Source: Nocardia sp. NBC_01730 (GTDB lineage Bacteria; Actinomycetota; Actinomycetes; Mycobacteriales; Mycobacteriaceae). From it: a DNA stretch of 64,000 nt. The stretch is from NCBI RefSeq assembly GCF_035920445.1, contig NZ_CP109162.1, forward strand, positions 4,278,001 through 4,342,000, read 5' to 3'. Each line of letters starts with the position of its first letter. Position 1 is the first letter of the stretch. Shown one piece after another: positions 36,491-44,691 of the stretch. The notes under the pieces are model-generated. The model saw only the letters and a program-made list of their open reading frames with translations, was not told where the DNA came from and did no database searches. Made by a program: the position numbers and the translations under genes.

Positions 36491-36833
36491 TGATGGGTTG
36501 CGCTCCGAGCTTCCCCGTGCGCCTGAATGAAGTTACACCAACGGTGTGTCGGCCACCAAATCGCCCCGATTCCGGGGTGCGGAGACGGCTCGAAGCATGT
36601 CTTGCGTCAAGATCTTGGCAGAATCTGAGTGGCCGCGAGGTTCATGCCATAGCCCGCATCCCCAGTGCTGGCAATAGTCGGCACAACTGAGCCGCGTTGC
36701 CGAATTCAGGATGTCCGGTCCGGCTGCCGCACGGATCTGTCAGATCGGCCTTGCCCGACTCCACAATCCAGGGATGCGCCCGGTCGGCGTGCTCACGCTC
36801 CCGAGTGAAGTGACGCACATCACGTCTTAATCG
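36491..36833. other. Intergenic region before the ECF41 promoter
   Basis: No supported gene is present in about 340 bp. Short frames on both strands lack ribosome-binding sites and recognisable sequence. Confidence 0.35.
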
Positions 36834-36860
36834 TGTCATGTTTCGGCGATCCTCGGTGTC
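36834..36860 (+). promoter_or_regulatory. ECF41-type promoter of the oxidoreductase-sigma operon
   Basis: TGTCATG (36834-36840), a 16-bp spacer, and TGTC (36857-36860) closely fit the published ECF41 promoter form (TGTCACA, about 16 bp, CGTC). The distance from the -10 element to the ATG at 36869 is so short that the transcript would be leaderless or nearly so. It supports autoregulation by the sigma factor at 38050. Confidence 0.6.
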
Positions 36861-36868
36861 CTGAGGGC

Positions 36869-38053
36869 ATGACTGAACACAACACACGCCACAAGGTCGT
36901 CGTCATCGGCGGCGGTTATGCCGGGATAGTCGCGGCCAATCATCTGCGGATGCGCACCGATGTCGATATCACGCTGGTCAATCCCCGCCCGATGTTCGTG
37001 GATCGAGTCCGGCTGCACCAGTTGGTGGCCGGCACCGGCGATGCGACGGTTGACTACGGCACGCTGCTCGGCGAGGGCATCGAGTTGGTTGTCGACAGCG
37101 CCACTCGCATCGACACTGCCGCCCGTGTGGTGCGGCTGGCGTCGGGTCGCGCGCTGGACTACGACCACGTCATCTACGCGGTCGGCAGCACCGCGGCGAT
37201 ACCGTCTGTGCCTGGCGCGGCCGAGTTCGCTTTCCCCATCGCTGAATTCGAGTCCGCGCAGCGGCTGCGCGCCAGGCTGGACGAGTTGTCCCTCGATGCT
37301 CCGGCCACCGTGGTCGGCGGCGGACCGACCGGCATCGAGACGGCCTCCGAACTGGCCGAACAAGGACGCTCGGTCACACTGGTGTGTGGCGGATCTCTGA
37401 TGCCGTCATTGAGTGCCCCGGGTCGCCGATACGTCGCCAAGTGGCTGTCCCGCCACGGTGTCGCCGTGCTCGAGGCCGACACGGTGGCCGAGGTCCGGCC
37501 GGATGCGGTCGTCTTTGCCAATGGCGCGGTGCGTCCGAGCGCACTCACCATCTGGACGACAGGTTTCGGCGTGCCGGAGTTGGCGGCTGCGAGCGGGCTG
37601 CGCACCGACGCGCTCGGTCGTCTGCTCACCGACGAGACGCTGACCAGTGTCGACGATGACCGCATCGTCGCGACCGGCGACGCCGCCGCACCGTCGGGCC
37701 AGCCGCTGCGGATGAGCTGCCAGGCCGCCGGGGCGCTCGGGGCACAGGCCGCCGACACCGTGCTGAGCCGTGTCGCGGGGACCGAACCGGCGGTGATCAA
37801 CCTGGCCCTCATGGGGTCGTGCGTCAGCCTCGGCCGACGCGTCGGCGTGCGACAGCTCGCTCGCAAGGACGACACCGCAGTGAACGTCTACATCGGCGGC
37901 CGCATGGGCGCCAGGATCAAGGAGGTCACCTGCAAGGTCGCGGTATGGAAAATCCGCCGCGAGGCCAGCAAACCGGGCTCGCTGGCCTGGCCCAAGGGCG
38001 GCCCGCGTCCCGAGCGGCCGGCCTCCGCTGCGCCGGTGGTCTCGTTCCCGTGA
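36869..38053 (+). CDS. FAD-dependent NAD(P)H oxidoreductase (NDH-2-like)
   Basis: The 394-residue two-dinucleotide-fold flavoprotein has the FAD motif VVVIGGGYAGIVAA at the N-terminus, DHVIYAVGSTAAIP, the NAD(P)H motif ATVVGGGPTGIETASELAEQ near residue 150, and RIVATGDAAAP near 270. It resembles type II NADH dehydrogenases and AIF-like proteins. It sits as the conserved-oxidoreductase partner found next to ECF41 sigma factors. Its TGA overlaps the GTG of the sigma gene. Confidence 0.88.
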   Translation: MTEHNTRHKVVVIGGGYAGIVAANHLRMRTDVDITLVNPRPMFVDRVRLHQLVAGTGDATVDYGTLLGEGIELVVDSATRIDTAARVVRLASGRALDYDHVIYAVGSTAAIPSVPGAAEFAFPIAEFESAQRLRARLDELSLDAPATVVGGGPTGIETASELAEQGRSVTLVCGGSLMPSLSAPGRRYVAKWLSRHGVAVLEADTVAEVRPDAVVFANGAVRPSALTIWTTGFGVPELAAASGLRTDALGRLLTDETLTSVDDDRIVATGDAAAPSGQPLRMSCQAAGALGAQAADTVLSRVAGTEPAVINLALMGSCVSLGRRVGVRQLARKDDTAVNVYIGGRMGARIKEVTCKVAVWKIRREASKPGSLAWPKGGPRPERPASAAPVVSFP

Positions 38054-38946
38054 CGACCGACGAGCATGCCGAGCAGTTCACCGTGCTGCGGCCGCTGCTG
38101 TTCACGATCGTCTACGAAATCCTCGGCTCGGCAACCGAATCCGACGACGTGCTGCAGGACAGCTATCTGCGGTGGGCCGAGGTGGACCTGGCGACGGTGC
38201 GCGACACCAAGTCGTATCTGGCACGGCTGGTGACCCGTCAGGCGCTCAACGCCTTGCGGGCCGGCGCTCGCCGTCGCGAGGACTACATCGGTCCGTGGCT
38301 GCCCGAGCCGCTGCTGCTCGACGAGCACGACGCGTCGGCTGACATGGTGCTCGCCGAGTCGGTGTCGATGGCGATGCTCGTGCTGCTCGAAACGCTCACC
38401 CCCGACGAGCGAGCGGTGTTCGTGCTGCGCGAGGTGTTCGGCTTCGACTACGACGACATCGCCGCGGCGGTGGGCAAATCCGTGATGACGGCACGCCAGG
38501 TGGCGCACCGCGCCCGCGCGCACGTGCAGGCACGGCGCAAACGCTTCGAGCCCGTCGACGCGGCGCAGATCACGCAGATCACCGAGCAGTTCATGACAGC
38601 GGCGACCACCGGTGACACGGAGGGGCTCCTTTCGCTACTCGCTCCGGACGCCACCTGGACCGCCGACAGTGGCGGCAAGGCCATCGCGGCGCGCCGGCCG
38701 GTGGTGGGCGCGCAGAAGGTAGCCCGGTGCCTCACGGACCTGTTCCACAGCGCGAGGAGGAGGCCGAAACTGCGAATCGAGACGGTCAACTACAACAACG
38801 CCCCCGCGATGGTCATCTACAACGACGACCACTTGGAAGGCGTCTTTCTGATCGAGATCATCGACAGCAAGATCACCAACTTCTACGCCATGCGCAACCC
38901 GGACAAACTCGTCACGGTGGCGGTTCCGCGTCAGATCGGCCGGTAG
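38050..38946 (+). CDS. ECF41-group sigma factor with SnoaL-like C-terminal domain
   Basis: The 298-residue protein has sigma-2 (VYEILGSATESDDVLQDSYL) and sigma-4 (LTPDERAVFVLREVFGFDYD, then DIAAAVGKSVMTARQVAHRA). An extra domain of about 110 residues of the NTF2/SnoaL_2 type follows, with DATWTADSGGKAIAA corresponding to the DGGGK motif of ECF41. In ECF41 this domain controls activity in place of an anti-sigma factor. No anti-sigma gene is nearby. It is coupled by GTGA to the oxidoreductase gene. Confidence 0.9.
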   Translation: MTTDEHAEQFTVLRPLLFTIVYEILGSATESDDVLQDSYLRWAEVDLATVRDTKSYLARLVTRQALNALRAGARRREDYIGPWLPEPLLLDEHDASADMVLAESVSMAMLVLLETLTPDERAVFVLREVFGFDYDDIAAAVGKSVMTARQVAHRARAHVQARRKRFEPVDAAQITQITEQFMTAATTGDTEGLLSLLAPDATWTADSGGKAIAARRPVVGAQKVARCLTDLFHSARRRPKLRIETVNYNNAPAMVIYNDDHLEGVFLIEIIDSKITNFYAMRNPDKLVTVAVPRQIGR

Positions 38947-39342
38947 GGAGCCGACGGGGATCGTTTCCTTCGCCTCGGTGGAACGCGCCGCCGCAATGGT
39001 TCCTGATGACAACGACTTCGCGCATAGCGCGTGGAAGACTGCTGTGCATACTTGGCGGATGATTCGCTTCAGCTGGGAGATCTCGTCGTGCAGGGCTCTC
39101 TTCCCGGCCGCGGTCAGGTGGATCCAGGTACGGCCGCGTTTGCCCTCGTAGCCTTTCTCGATCTCCACCAGCCCGGCCTTCTCCAATACGGTCAGATGCT
39201 GGGAGAGGTTGCCTGTGGTCAGATCCAACATGGTCCGCAGAAAGCCGAACTCCACTCGCCGGGCCTCGTGGGCGACGGCGAGGATGCCCAGTCGGACGCG
39301 CTGGTGAACGACGTCGTCGAGTCCGTTTGTCGGATGAGTCAT
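38635..39342 (-). CDS. Winged-helix regulator with run-on C-terminus
   Basis: The first 95 residues are a compact winged-helix repressor of the ArsR/MarR-like HTH_27 type: VRLGILAVAHEARRVEFGFL, MLDLTTGNLSQHLTVLEKAG, LVEIEKGYEGKRGRTWIHLT and AAGKRALHDEISQLKRII. Family proteins normally end about here. This frame instead runs another 140 residues and crosses 312 bp of the ECF41 gene in antisense, so the native stop seems lost. The ATG overlaps the stop of a decayed upstream frame (ending LLLGGMGFALAERRGV), probably a former membrane partner. Confidence 0.55.
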   Translation of the reverse strand: MTHPTNGLDDVVHQRVRLGILAVAHEARRVEFGFLRTMLDLTTGNLSQHLTVLEKAGLVEIEKGYEGKRGRTWIHLTAAGKRALHDEISQLKRIIRQVCTAVFHALCAKSLSSGTIAAARSTEAKETIPVGSLPADLTRNRHRDEFVRVAHGVEVGDLAVDDLDQKDAFQVVVVVDDHRGGVVVVDRLDSQFRPPPRAVEQVREAPGYLLRAHHRPARRDGLAATVGGPGGVRSE

Positions 39343-39559
39343 ACCCCACGCCGTTCGGCTAGGGCGAAGCCCATGCCGCCGAGGAGCAGCACACTCGGCG
39401 CGCGGCGATTTCGGGGGCTGGATGTGGGATCGCGCCGCCGAGTGGGCCGGATCGTCGATGGTGGAGTCGGCGACTCGGTCCTCCCGTTCGCAGGGGTTCT
39501 CGGCGAAGGGTGAGGTCGGCGCGAAGGTGGCGTGTAGCGCCAGCAGCCGATCACGGTAT

Positions 39560-39592
39560 GACAGTCGTGAAAAAGCCCGCACGTGGCCCTAC
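39560..39592 (-). terminator. Terminator after the DsbA-like gene
   Basis: Read on the minus strand just past the stop at 39604, GGCCCCGTAGGGCC and then GTGCGGGC form nested GC hairpins. They are followed directly by a run of five T. This is the standard intrinsic-terminator layout. Confidence 0.55.
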
Positions 39593-39603
39593 GGGGCCTG
39601 TGA

Positions 39604-40341
39604 TCAGTTGGTGAGCGAGACCACCCAGTCCTCGTTGTTGACATCGACCTTGGTCGTGCCGTCGAAGACCGCAGGCGTGGCCGCAGAGCCGCCGAGCGCC
39701 GCGCCCAGAGCGTCGGTCTGCGCCTTGGCGGTGGTGCGTGCGGAGTCGACCTCGGCGCCGGTGGAGACGCACCGCAGAACCGATTCCACCGCTCCGGCAT
39801 CCCTGGCTATCGCGGCCAGCTCTTCGTTGGTCAGGTCGGCGCCGCCTTCGCTCGGCCGCTTGGTGGTGAACAACTCCATGTGGAACTTGGAATAGACCGG
39901 GCCGGAACCGCCCTCGGCAACACATTGATTCGCGGCCACCGCACGGGTGGAGTAGTCCTTGCTGCGGGAACGCGCGTCGAGGAAGTTCACCAGGCGGTAG
40001 CGCACCTTAAGCTCGCCCTCATCGATCTGCTGCGCGATCTCCTGGCCGTAGATGTGCTCCAGGTTGCCGCAGCCCGGGCAGAGCGGGTCCTCGAAAATAT
40101 CGATGGTCTTCTTCGCATCGGGGCGACCGAGCAGAATGGAGCCGTCCTGCTCCAGCACCGCGTGCAGCCCGGGATCGCGCACCGGACCGTAACCGTCGTT
40201 GCGTACGGTCGCTTCATCCCGTCCCCACCGGATCGCCGCGATGACGATCAGCACGATCAACGCGAGAGCGACCCCGCCCAGCGCATAGGTGGTCACGCTG
40301 GACATCGGCCGCGGGGTGTAGTTCGAACGCGATTCGCTCAC
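39604..40341 (-). CDS. Membrane-anchored DsbA-family thioredoxin-fold protein
   Basis: The 245-residue protein has one N-terminal transmembrane helix (VTTYALGGVALALIVLIVIA). The extracytoplasmic thioredoxin domain of DsbA_4 type carries the active site DPLCPGCGNLEHI (CPGC), a helical insertion, and the cis-Pro segment AATPAVFDG. Such proteins form or rearrange disulfides in exported proteins of mycobacteria and relatives. I chose the GTG at 40341; the longer frame to 40395 adds low-complexity Gly/Trp sequence. Two further cysteines (NQCVAE, LRCVST) are present. Confidence 0.88.
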   Translation of the reverse strand: MSESRSNYTPRPMSSVTTYALGGVALALIVLIVIAAIRWGRDEATVRNDGYGPVRDPGLHAVLEQDGSILLGRPDAKKTIDIFEDPLCPGCGNLEHIYGQEIAQQIDEGELKVRYRLVNFLDARSRSKDYSTRAVAANQCVAEGGSGPVYSKFHMELFTTKRPSEGGADLTNEELAAIARDAGAVESVLRCVSTGAEVDSARTTAKAQTDALGAALGGSAATPAVFDGTTKVDVNNEDWVVSLTN

Positions 40342-40398
40342 ACCGACACTTTGCCCCAACCAACCACCCCATCCCCCTCCGGGCCACGCCTCCACCCG

Positions 40399-41754
40399 TC
40401 AGTGGCGGTCACCCACACCGGAAATGACGTCCTTCTCGACCACCATCGGTACCGGGCTGTCCGCCACCGGCGCGCCGACCACATCGCTGGCCGCGTGGTC
40501 GACCTGCGTCACCTGATGTTCGGCACCATCCGCGCCGCAAAGGTGATCAGGAGGGCATTCCGGATGGGTGGAACCGCGGCGCAAAGGTTCGGGGACGACG
40601 ACCCAGACGGCCGCGGCGAGGGCAAGGAGACCGCCGGTCACGCCGAGGGCCAGGCCGTAAGACAGCTGTTCGGCGAGGGCACCGACAGCGACGGGGCCGA
40701 TGACGGTGCCGAGGTCGGCGGCCATCTGGAAGCCGGCCAGGACGGGCCCGCCGCGTGCCTTGGGGCCGATGATGTCAGCGACCGCGGCCTGCTGGGTCGG
40801 GGTGAACAGACCGGAGCCGAGCCCGGCGAGGAAGGAGGTCGCCAGCAGCCACGGCACACTGGTCGCCATGCCGAGCCCCGCGGTGCCCGCCGCGCACACG
40901 AGGGAGCCGACGATCACGAACGGTTTGCGTCCCCACTGGTCGGACAACCGTCCGGAGGCGAACAGGACAACGACATTGCCTGCCGCGAACACGGTCAGCG
41001 CGACACCGGCCATTCCCGGCGCTTGGTGCAGCACCTCCACTACGAGCAGCGGCACCAGCGCCATCCGCACACCGAATACGGCCGCACCGTTGGCGAAGTT
41101 GGATACCAGCACGGCCCGGTATTCCGGCCGCGTCAACCCCTCCCGGAACGACATCATGCGGACCCCGCCGACCGGCTCGGGCGCCGCCAACTCCGAGTTC
41201 CGCAGGCTCAGGTGCACGACGATGCTGACGCCGAGCAGCGCCACCGCGTAGATCACGAACGGCCACCGCAGCCCGAGCCCCGACAGGACACCGCCCACCA
41301 GCGGTCCGCTCACCGAGCCGACCAGAAAGCTGGTCGACCAAAGGCCGGACACCCGCCCGCGCTGTTCGGGCGGCGATATCCGGATGACCAGCGCCAGCGA
41401 CGACACGGTGAACATGGTGGACCCGATCCCGCCGAGCGACCGCAACACCATCAGCTGCCAATAACTCTGAGCCAGCGCGCTGGCGCCGGTGGACAGCGCG
41501 ACGATCAAGAGCCCGCTGAGGTAGACCGACCGCTCCCCCAGCCGCTGTACCAGCCGCCCGCTCAATGGCGCGAACAGCAATCGCATCAACGCGAATGCGG
41601 AGACGATCGCCGAGGCCGCGGCCACGCCCACGCCGAACCCGCGCGCGAACTGGGGCAGTACCGGAGCGACCAGGCCGAACCCGATGGCGATGACGAACGC
41701 GCCCCCGACCAGCACCCAGATCTCGGTGGGCAGGGGCTTGGATCTACTGCTCAC
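40399..41754 (-). CDS. MFS transporter, drug-efflux type
   Basis: The 451-residue MFS protein has 12 predicted helices and the motif-A loops GRLVQRLGERSVYLSG and GRLSDQWGRKPFVIVG. The motif-C-like GIGSTMFTVSS and VSGPLVGG segments suggest DHA1-type drug/H+ antiport. The final 60 residues are hydrophilic, Asp/Val/Pro-rich and unusual for the family. The GTG start at 41754 overlaps the end of the phosphoglucomutase gene by 11 bp. The substrate is unknown. Confidence 0.87.
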   Translation of the reverse strand: MSSRSKPLPTEIWVLVGGAFVIAIGFGLVAPVLPQFARGFGVGVAAASAIVSAFALMRLLFAPLSGRLVQRLGERSVYLSGLLIVALSTGASALAQSYWQLMVLRSLGGIGSTMFTVSSLALVIRISPPEQRGRVSGLWSTSFLVGSVSGPLVGGVLSGLGLRWPFVIYAVALLGVSIVVHLSLRNSELAAPEPVGGVRMMSFREGLTRPEYRAVLVSNFANGAAVFGVRMALVPLLVVEVLHQAPGMAGVALTVFAAGNVVVLFASGRLSDQWGRKPFVIVGSLVCAAGTAGLGMATSVPWLLATSFLAGLGSGLFTPTQQAAVADIIGPKARGGPVLAGFQMAADLGTVIGPVAVGALAEQLSYGLALGVTGGLLALAAAVWVVVPEPLRRGSTHPECPPDHLCGADGAEHQVTQVDHAASDVVGAPVADSPVPMVVEKDVISGVGDRH

Positions 41755-43387
41755 CGGATAACGCCTGCCCCACCAGTTCCTCCGCGGCCGCCTGCACCTC
41801 GGTCAGGTGCTCGGCGCCGTGGAACGACTCCGCATAGATCTTGTACTTGTCCTCGGTGCCGGAGGGGCGGGCGGCGAACCACGCGTTCTCGGTGGTCACC
41901 TTGAGCCCACCCAGCGGTGCGCCGTTGCCACGCGCTCTGGTGAGCACGGAGGTGACCGGTTCTCCGGCGATCTCCTTGGTGGTGATCATGTCCGGAGTCA
42001 ACTTCGCGAGCAGCTCTTTCTGTTCCACCGTCGCGGGCGCGTCGATCCTGGCGTAGGCGGGGCTGCCGTAGCGCCGTTCGAGTTCGACGTAGCGCGCCGA
42101 GGGGCTTTGCCCAGTGACCGCGGCGATCTCGGCGGCCAGCAGCGCGAGCAGGATGCCGTCCTTATCGGTGGTCCACACGGTGCCATCCATCCGCAGGAAC
42201 GATGCGCCCGCGCTCTCCTCACCTCCGAAAGCGAGACTGCCGCTGAACAATCCGGGCACGAAGAACTTGAACCCGACCGGCACCTCGTGCACGTCGCGGC
42301 CGAGCACCGAAACCACCCGGTCGATCATGGACGAGGTCACCACGGTCTTGCCGATCTTGGTCAGCGCGTCCCAGCCCATCCGGTTGGCGACGAGGTATTC
42401 GATGGCCACCGCGAGGAAATGGTTGGGGTTCATCAGTCCGCCGTCGGGGGTGACGATGCCGTGCCGGTCGGCGTCGGCGTCGTTGCCGGTGGAGATGTCG
42501 TAATCGTCCTTGATCGCGATCAGCGAAGCCATCGCGTAGCGCGAGGACGGGTCCATCCGGATCTTGCCGTCGCTGTCGAGGGTCATGAATCGCCAGGTCG
42601 GGTCGACGAACGGGTTGACCACCTCGAGCTCGAGGTCGTAGCGCTGGCCGATCTCCTCCCAGTAGTCGACGCTGGCGCCGCCCATCGGGTCGGCGCCGAG
42701 CCGGATGCCCGCGCCGCGGATCGCGTCCAGGTTCAGCACGTTCGGCAGATCGGCGATGTAGTGGTCGAGGTAGTCGTAGCGTTCGACGCTGGTTTCCAGC
42801 GCCTGCCGCAGCGTGGTGCGCTTGACCTCGGCGAGGCCGCCGCGCAGCAGTTCGTTGGCGCGGGCGGCGATGGCGTCGGTCGCCGTGTTGTCGGCCGGGC
42901 CACCGTGCGGAGGGTTGTATTTGAAGCCGCCGTCGCGCGGCGGGTTGTGCGACGGGGTGACCACGATTCCGTCGGCTTGGTGCTTGGCGCCGCCCCGATT
43001 GTGGCGCAGCACGGCGTGGCTCAACGCTGGTGTCGGGGTGTAGCGGTCGCGCGCGTCGATCACGGCGGTCACCTCGTTGGCGGCGAGTACCTCCAGCGCG
43101 GTGGTCCAGGCAGGCTCGGACAGTGCGTGCGTGTCCCTGGCCAGATAGACCGGTCCGGTGATGCCGCGGGTGGCGCGATACTCCACGATCGACTGGGTGA
43201 TCGCAAGGATGTGCGCCTCGTTGAACGCGCTGTCCAGGCTGGAGCCGCGATGTCCCGAAGTACCGAACGCTACCCGCTGGGCCGGATTCTCCGGATCGGG
43301 GACACGGCTGTAGTACGCCGTCACCAGATGTGCGATGTCTTCCAGATCGGTGGGACGCGCGGGACGCCCGGCTCGATCATGGGCCAT
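41744..43387 (-). CDS. pgm: Phosphoglucomutase (alpha-D-glucose phosphate-specific)
   Basis: The 547-residue enzyme interconverts glucose-1-phosphate and glucose-6-phosphate. Motifs are the phosphoserine loop GIVVTPSHNPPRDGG, the metal-binding DISTGNDADADRHGI, the sugar-binding FGGEESAG and the phosphate-binding AARPSGTEDKYKIY. The ATG at 43387 follows AAGGAAGGGAG and gives the normal family length. Longer in-frame sequence upstream belongs to other genes. Confidence 0.95.
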   Translation of the reverse strand: MAHDRAGRPARPTDLEDIAHLVTAYYSRVPDPENPAQRVAFGTSGHRGSSLDSAFNEAHILAITQSIVEYRATRGITGPVYLARDTHALSEPAWTTALEVLAANEVTAVIDARDRYTPTPALSHAVLRHNRGGAKHQADGIVVTPSHNPPRDGGFKYNPPHGGPADNTATDAIAARANELLRGGLAEVKRTTLRQALETSVERYDYLDHYIADLPNVLNLDAIRGAGIRLGADPMGGASVDYWEEIGQRYDLELEVVNPFVDPTWRFMTLDSDGKIRMDPSSRYAMASLIAIKDDYDISTGNDADADRHGIVTPDGGLMNPNHFLAVAIEYLVANRMGWDALTKIGKTVVTSSMIDRVVSVLGRDVHEVPVGFKFFVPGLFSGSLAFGGEESAGASFLRMDGTVWTTDKDGILLALLAAEIAAVTGQSPSARYVELERRYGSPAYARIDAPATVEQKELLAKLTPDMITTKEIAGEPVTSVLTRARGNGAPLGGLKVTTENAWFAARPSGTEDKYKIYAESFHGAEHLTEVQAAAEELVGQALSGEQ

Positions 43388-43434
43388 GCTCGGGTCTCCC
43401 TTCCTTATCGGCTGCGCCCGGCTCGTCATCAGGA

Positions 43435-43773
43435 TCATGGCCACGACCGCCCGGTCATGGCGACCGCGGCTACGTCGATCGCGGCGGTGCCCGCGGCGCA
43501 GGCGCGAGCGCCGACGGCCACCGGCCGGATCGTTTCGAAGCCGAACGTGCGGAACGTGGTCGGCACACCGCGGAAGTCCGTTCCCGCGGTGGCGAGCAGC
43601 CGATCGCCCGCCCCCGCGCCGCCCAGACCACCGAGCCGTGCCGAACCGACAATGGTAACGGTCGGCGTGCGTGGCGGCAGGGGAGAATCGAAACGCACTG
43701 GCACCACCGGCTCTGCCGGATATCGGGCGGATGCACCGAGCTTTCCGCGGGGCACGACGGGCAGCACTGTCAT
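43435..43773 (-). CDS. Degenerate CrcB/Fluc-like protein
   Basis: The 112-residue frame lines up with CrcB fluoride channels along its length: MTVLPVVPRGKLGASARY, PPRTPTVTIVGSARLGG, LLATAGTDFRGVPTTFRTFG and ETIRPVAVGA. Many membrane residues are replaced by Arg, Pro or Asp. The conserved Asn of the pore (normally TxxVNxxGS) is Thr, and the TTFSTF box reads TTFRTF. The frame is open and overlaps the DUF190 stop (ATGA), as real crcB-DUF190 pairs do. It is probably a decaying channel subunit that no longer spans the membrane. Confidence 0.55.
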   Translation of the reverse strand: MTVLPVVPRGKLGASARYPAEPVVPVRFDSPLPPRTPTVTIVGSARLGGLGGAGAGDRLLATAGTDFRGVPTTFRTFGFETIRPVAVGARACAAGTAAIDVAAVAMTGRSWP

Positions 43774-44132
43774 CGGGCGGCTCCCTGCCACAACTCGACC
43801 GGCGCGAGCGTGGTGTTGATCGAGGTGAACAGTTCGGCGTTCTGCTCGACGAAGGCGCGCAGCCGGTCGAGCTCGTCGACAAACATCAGCACCAGCGGCA
43901 GATGGTCGGCGATGTCCAGGAGCCGGGTGGTGTGGATCCGCGAGGACGAGCCGTAGCCTTCGATGCCGCGCCATACGCTGGCGCCCGCCAAGCCGGTGTC
44001 CCTGGCACGCCGCACGATCTCGTGGTAAAGGGGCGTGTGCCGCCACTTGTCGTCCTCGTCGAGCAGCACGGTGAGCCGCGCCGCGGGCCGCCACTGTCCT
44101 GTCGGCGTCGAACCCGCCGCTGAACCGCTCAT
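43770..44132 (-). CDS. DUF190 protein (CrcB-associated)
   Basis: The 120-residue protein matches DUF190: AARLTVLLDEDDKWRHTPLY, EIVRRARDTGLAGASVWRGI, EGYGSSSRIHTTRLLDIADH and LPLVLMFVDELDRLRAFV. It has a PII-like ferredoxin fold and is often linked to crcB fluoride-channel genes, as here. A good ribosome-binding site (GGAAGGGG) precedes the ATG at 44132. No second crcB gene is found on the other side. Confidence 0.88.
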   Translation of the reverse strand: MSGSAAGSTPTGQWRPAARLTVLLDEDDKWRHTPLYHEIVRRARDTGLAGASVWRGIEGYGSSSRIHTTRLLDIADHLPLVLMFVDELDRLRAFVEQNAELFTSINTTLAPVELWQGAAR

Positions 44133-44591
44133 TGCCTGACCCCCTTCCGTCGCATCCCATTCCGGTTGATCGCCGAGCCGTGCCAGTTGTCCACGGTGCC
44201 ATGCCCACGCGGGCACAGCCGTCCCGGCGATGCCATTGCCGCTCCCGCGAGGCAGCCGAGCGCGTGGACCGCCCGATCCGAGGAGTCTACGAACCTCGAG
44301 CACGCGGGTGGAGAAGGTGGTGCCCGCCGATGCCGAGAAGGGGAGGTAGCAGACTGTTGGCTACCCATGCCACGGTCCGCGGAATCATCGGAATTCCGAT
44401 CGCCAAGCATCGCATGACAATTACGGCGCCGATCAGCCAGGGGAGCCTCGCTGCACACCTCGCCAAGCGCGGAAATGTACCATCGCGCGGTTGCCCGCAC
44501 GTGGCGTACCCACCCAGCCGAAGACAAGTCTCACCAAGATCGTTCACCGCACGGCCCGTCGAATCCTCGGCCTATATGCATCGCTGACGGC
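44133..44591. other. 460-bp gap upstream of DUF190
   Basis: There is no supported gene. I looked for a fluoride riboswitch ahead of DUF190 on the minus strand and did not find its conserved pattern. A lost first crcB gene could have lain here. Confidence 0.35.
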
Positions 44592-44638
44592 CGAGCGGCC
44601 GCCGCTCACGACTATGTCGCGTGTGCGGCGGCCGCTCG
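44592..44638 (-). terminator. GC hairpin after the DHA2 exporter gene
   Basis: Perfect 14-base arms at 44592-44605 (CGAGCGGCCGCCGC) and 44625-44638 enclose a 19-base loop. The hairpin is about 55 bp beyond the exporter stop. It is a likely transcription terminator, though without a T-run. Confidence 0.55.
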
Positions 44639-44691
44639 ACCGTGAGCCGTCAGGCCCGGGAATGTGCAGCGCCACGGGCGCTGCCCACCTC

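Noticed and set aside
41807..43819. 670-codon plus-strand open frame opposite pgm
   Set aside because: It mirrors the phosphoglucomutase gene, whose motifs are complete on the minus strand. Long shadows are expected at this GC content.
44133..44300. Possible fluoride riboswitch ahead of DUF190
   Set aside because: The minus-strand leader contains GGAGCGGCAATGGCATCG-like text. I could not align it with the conserved pseudoknot and GAUGA elements of the fluoride riboswitch.
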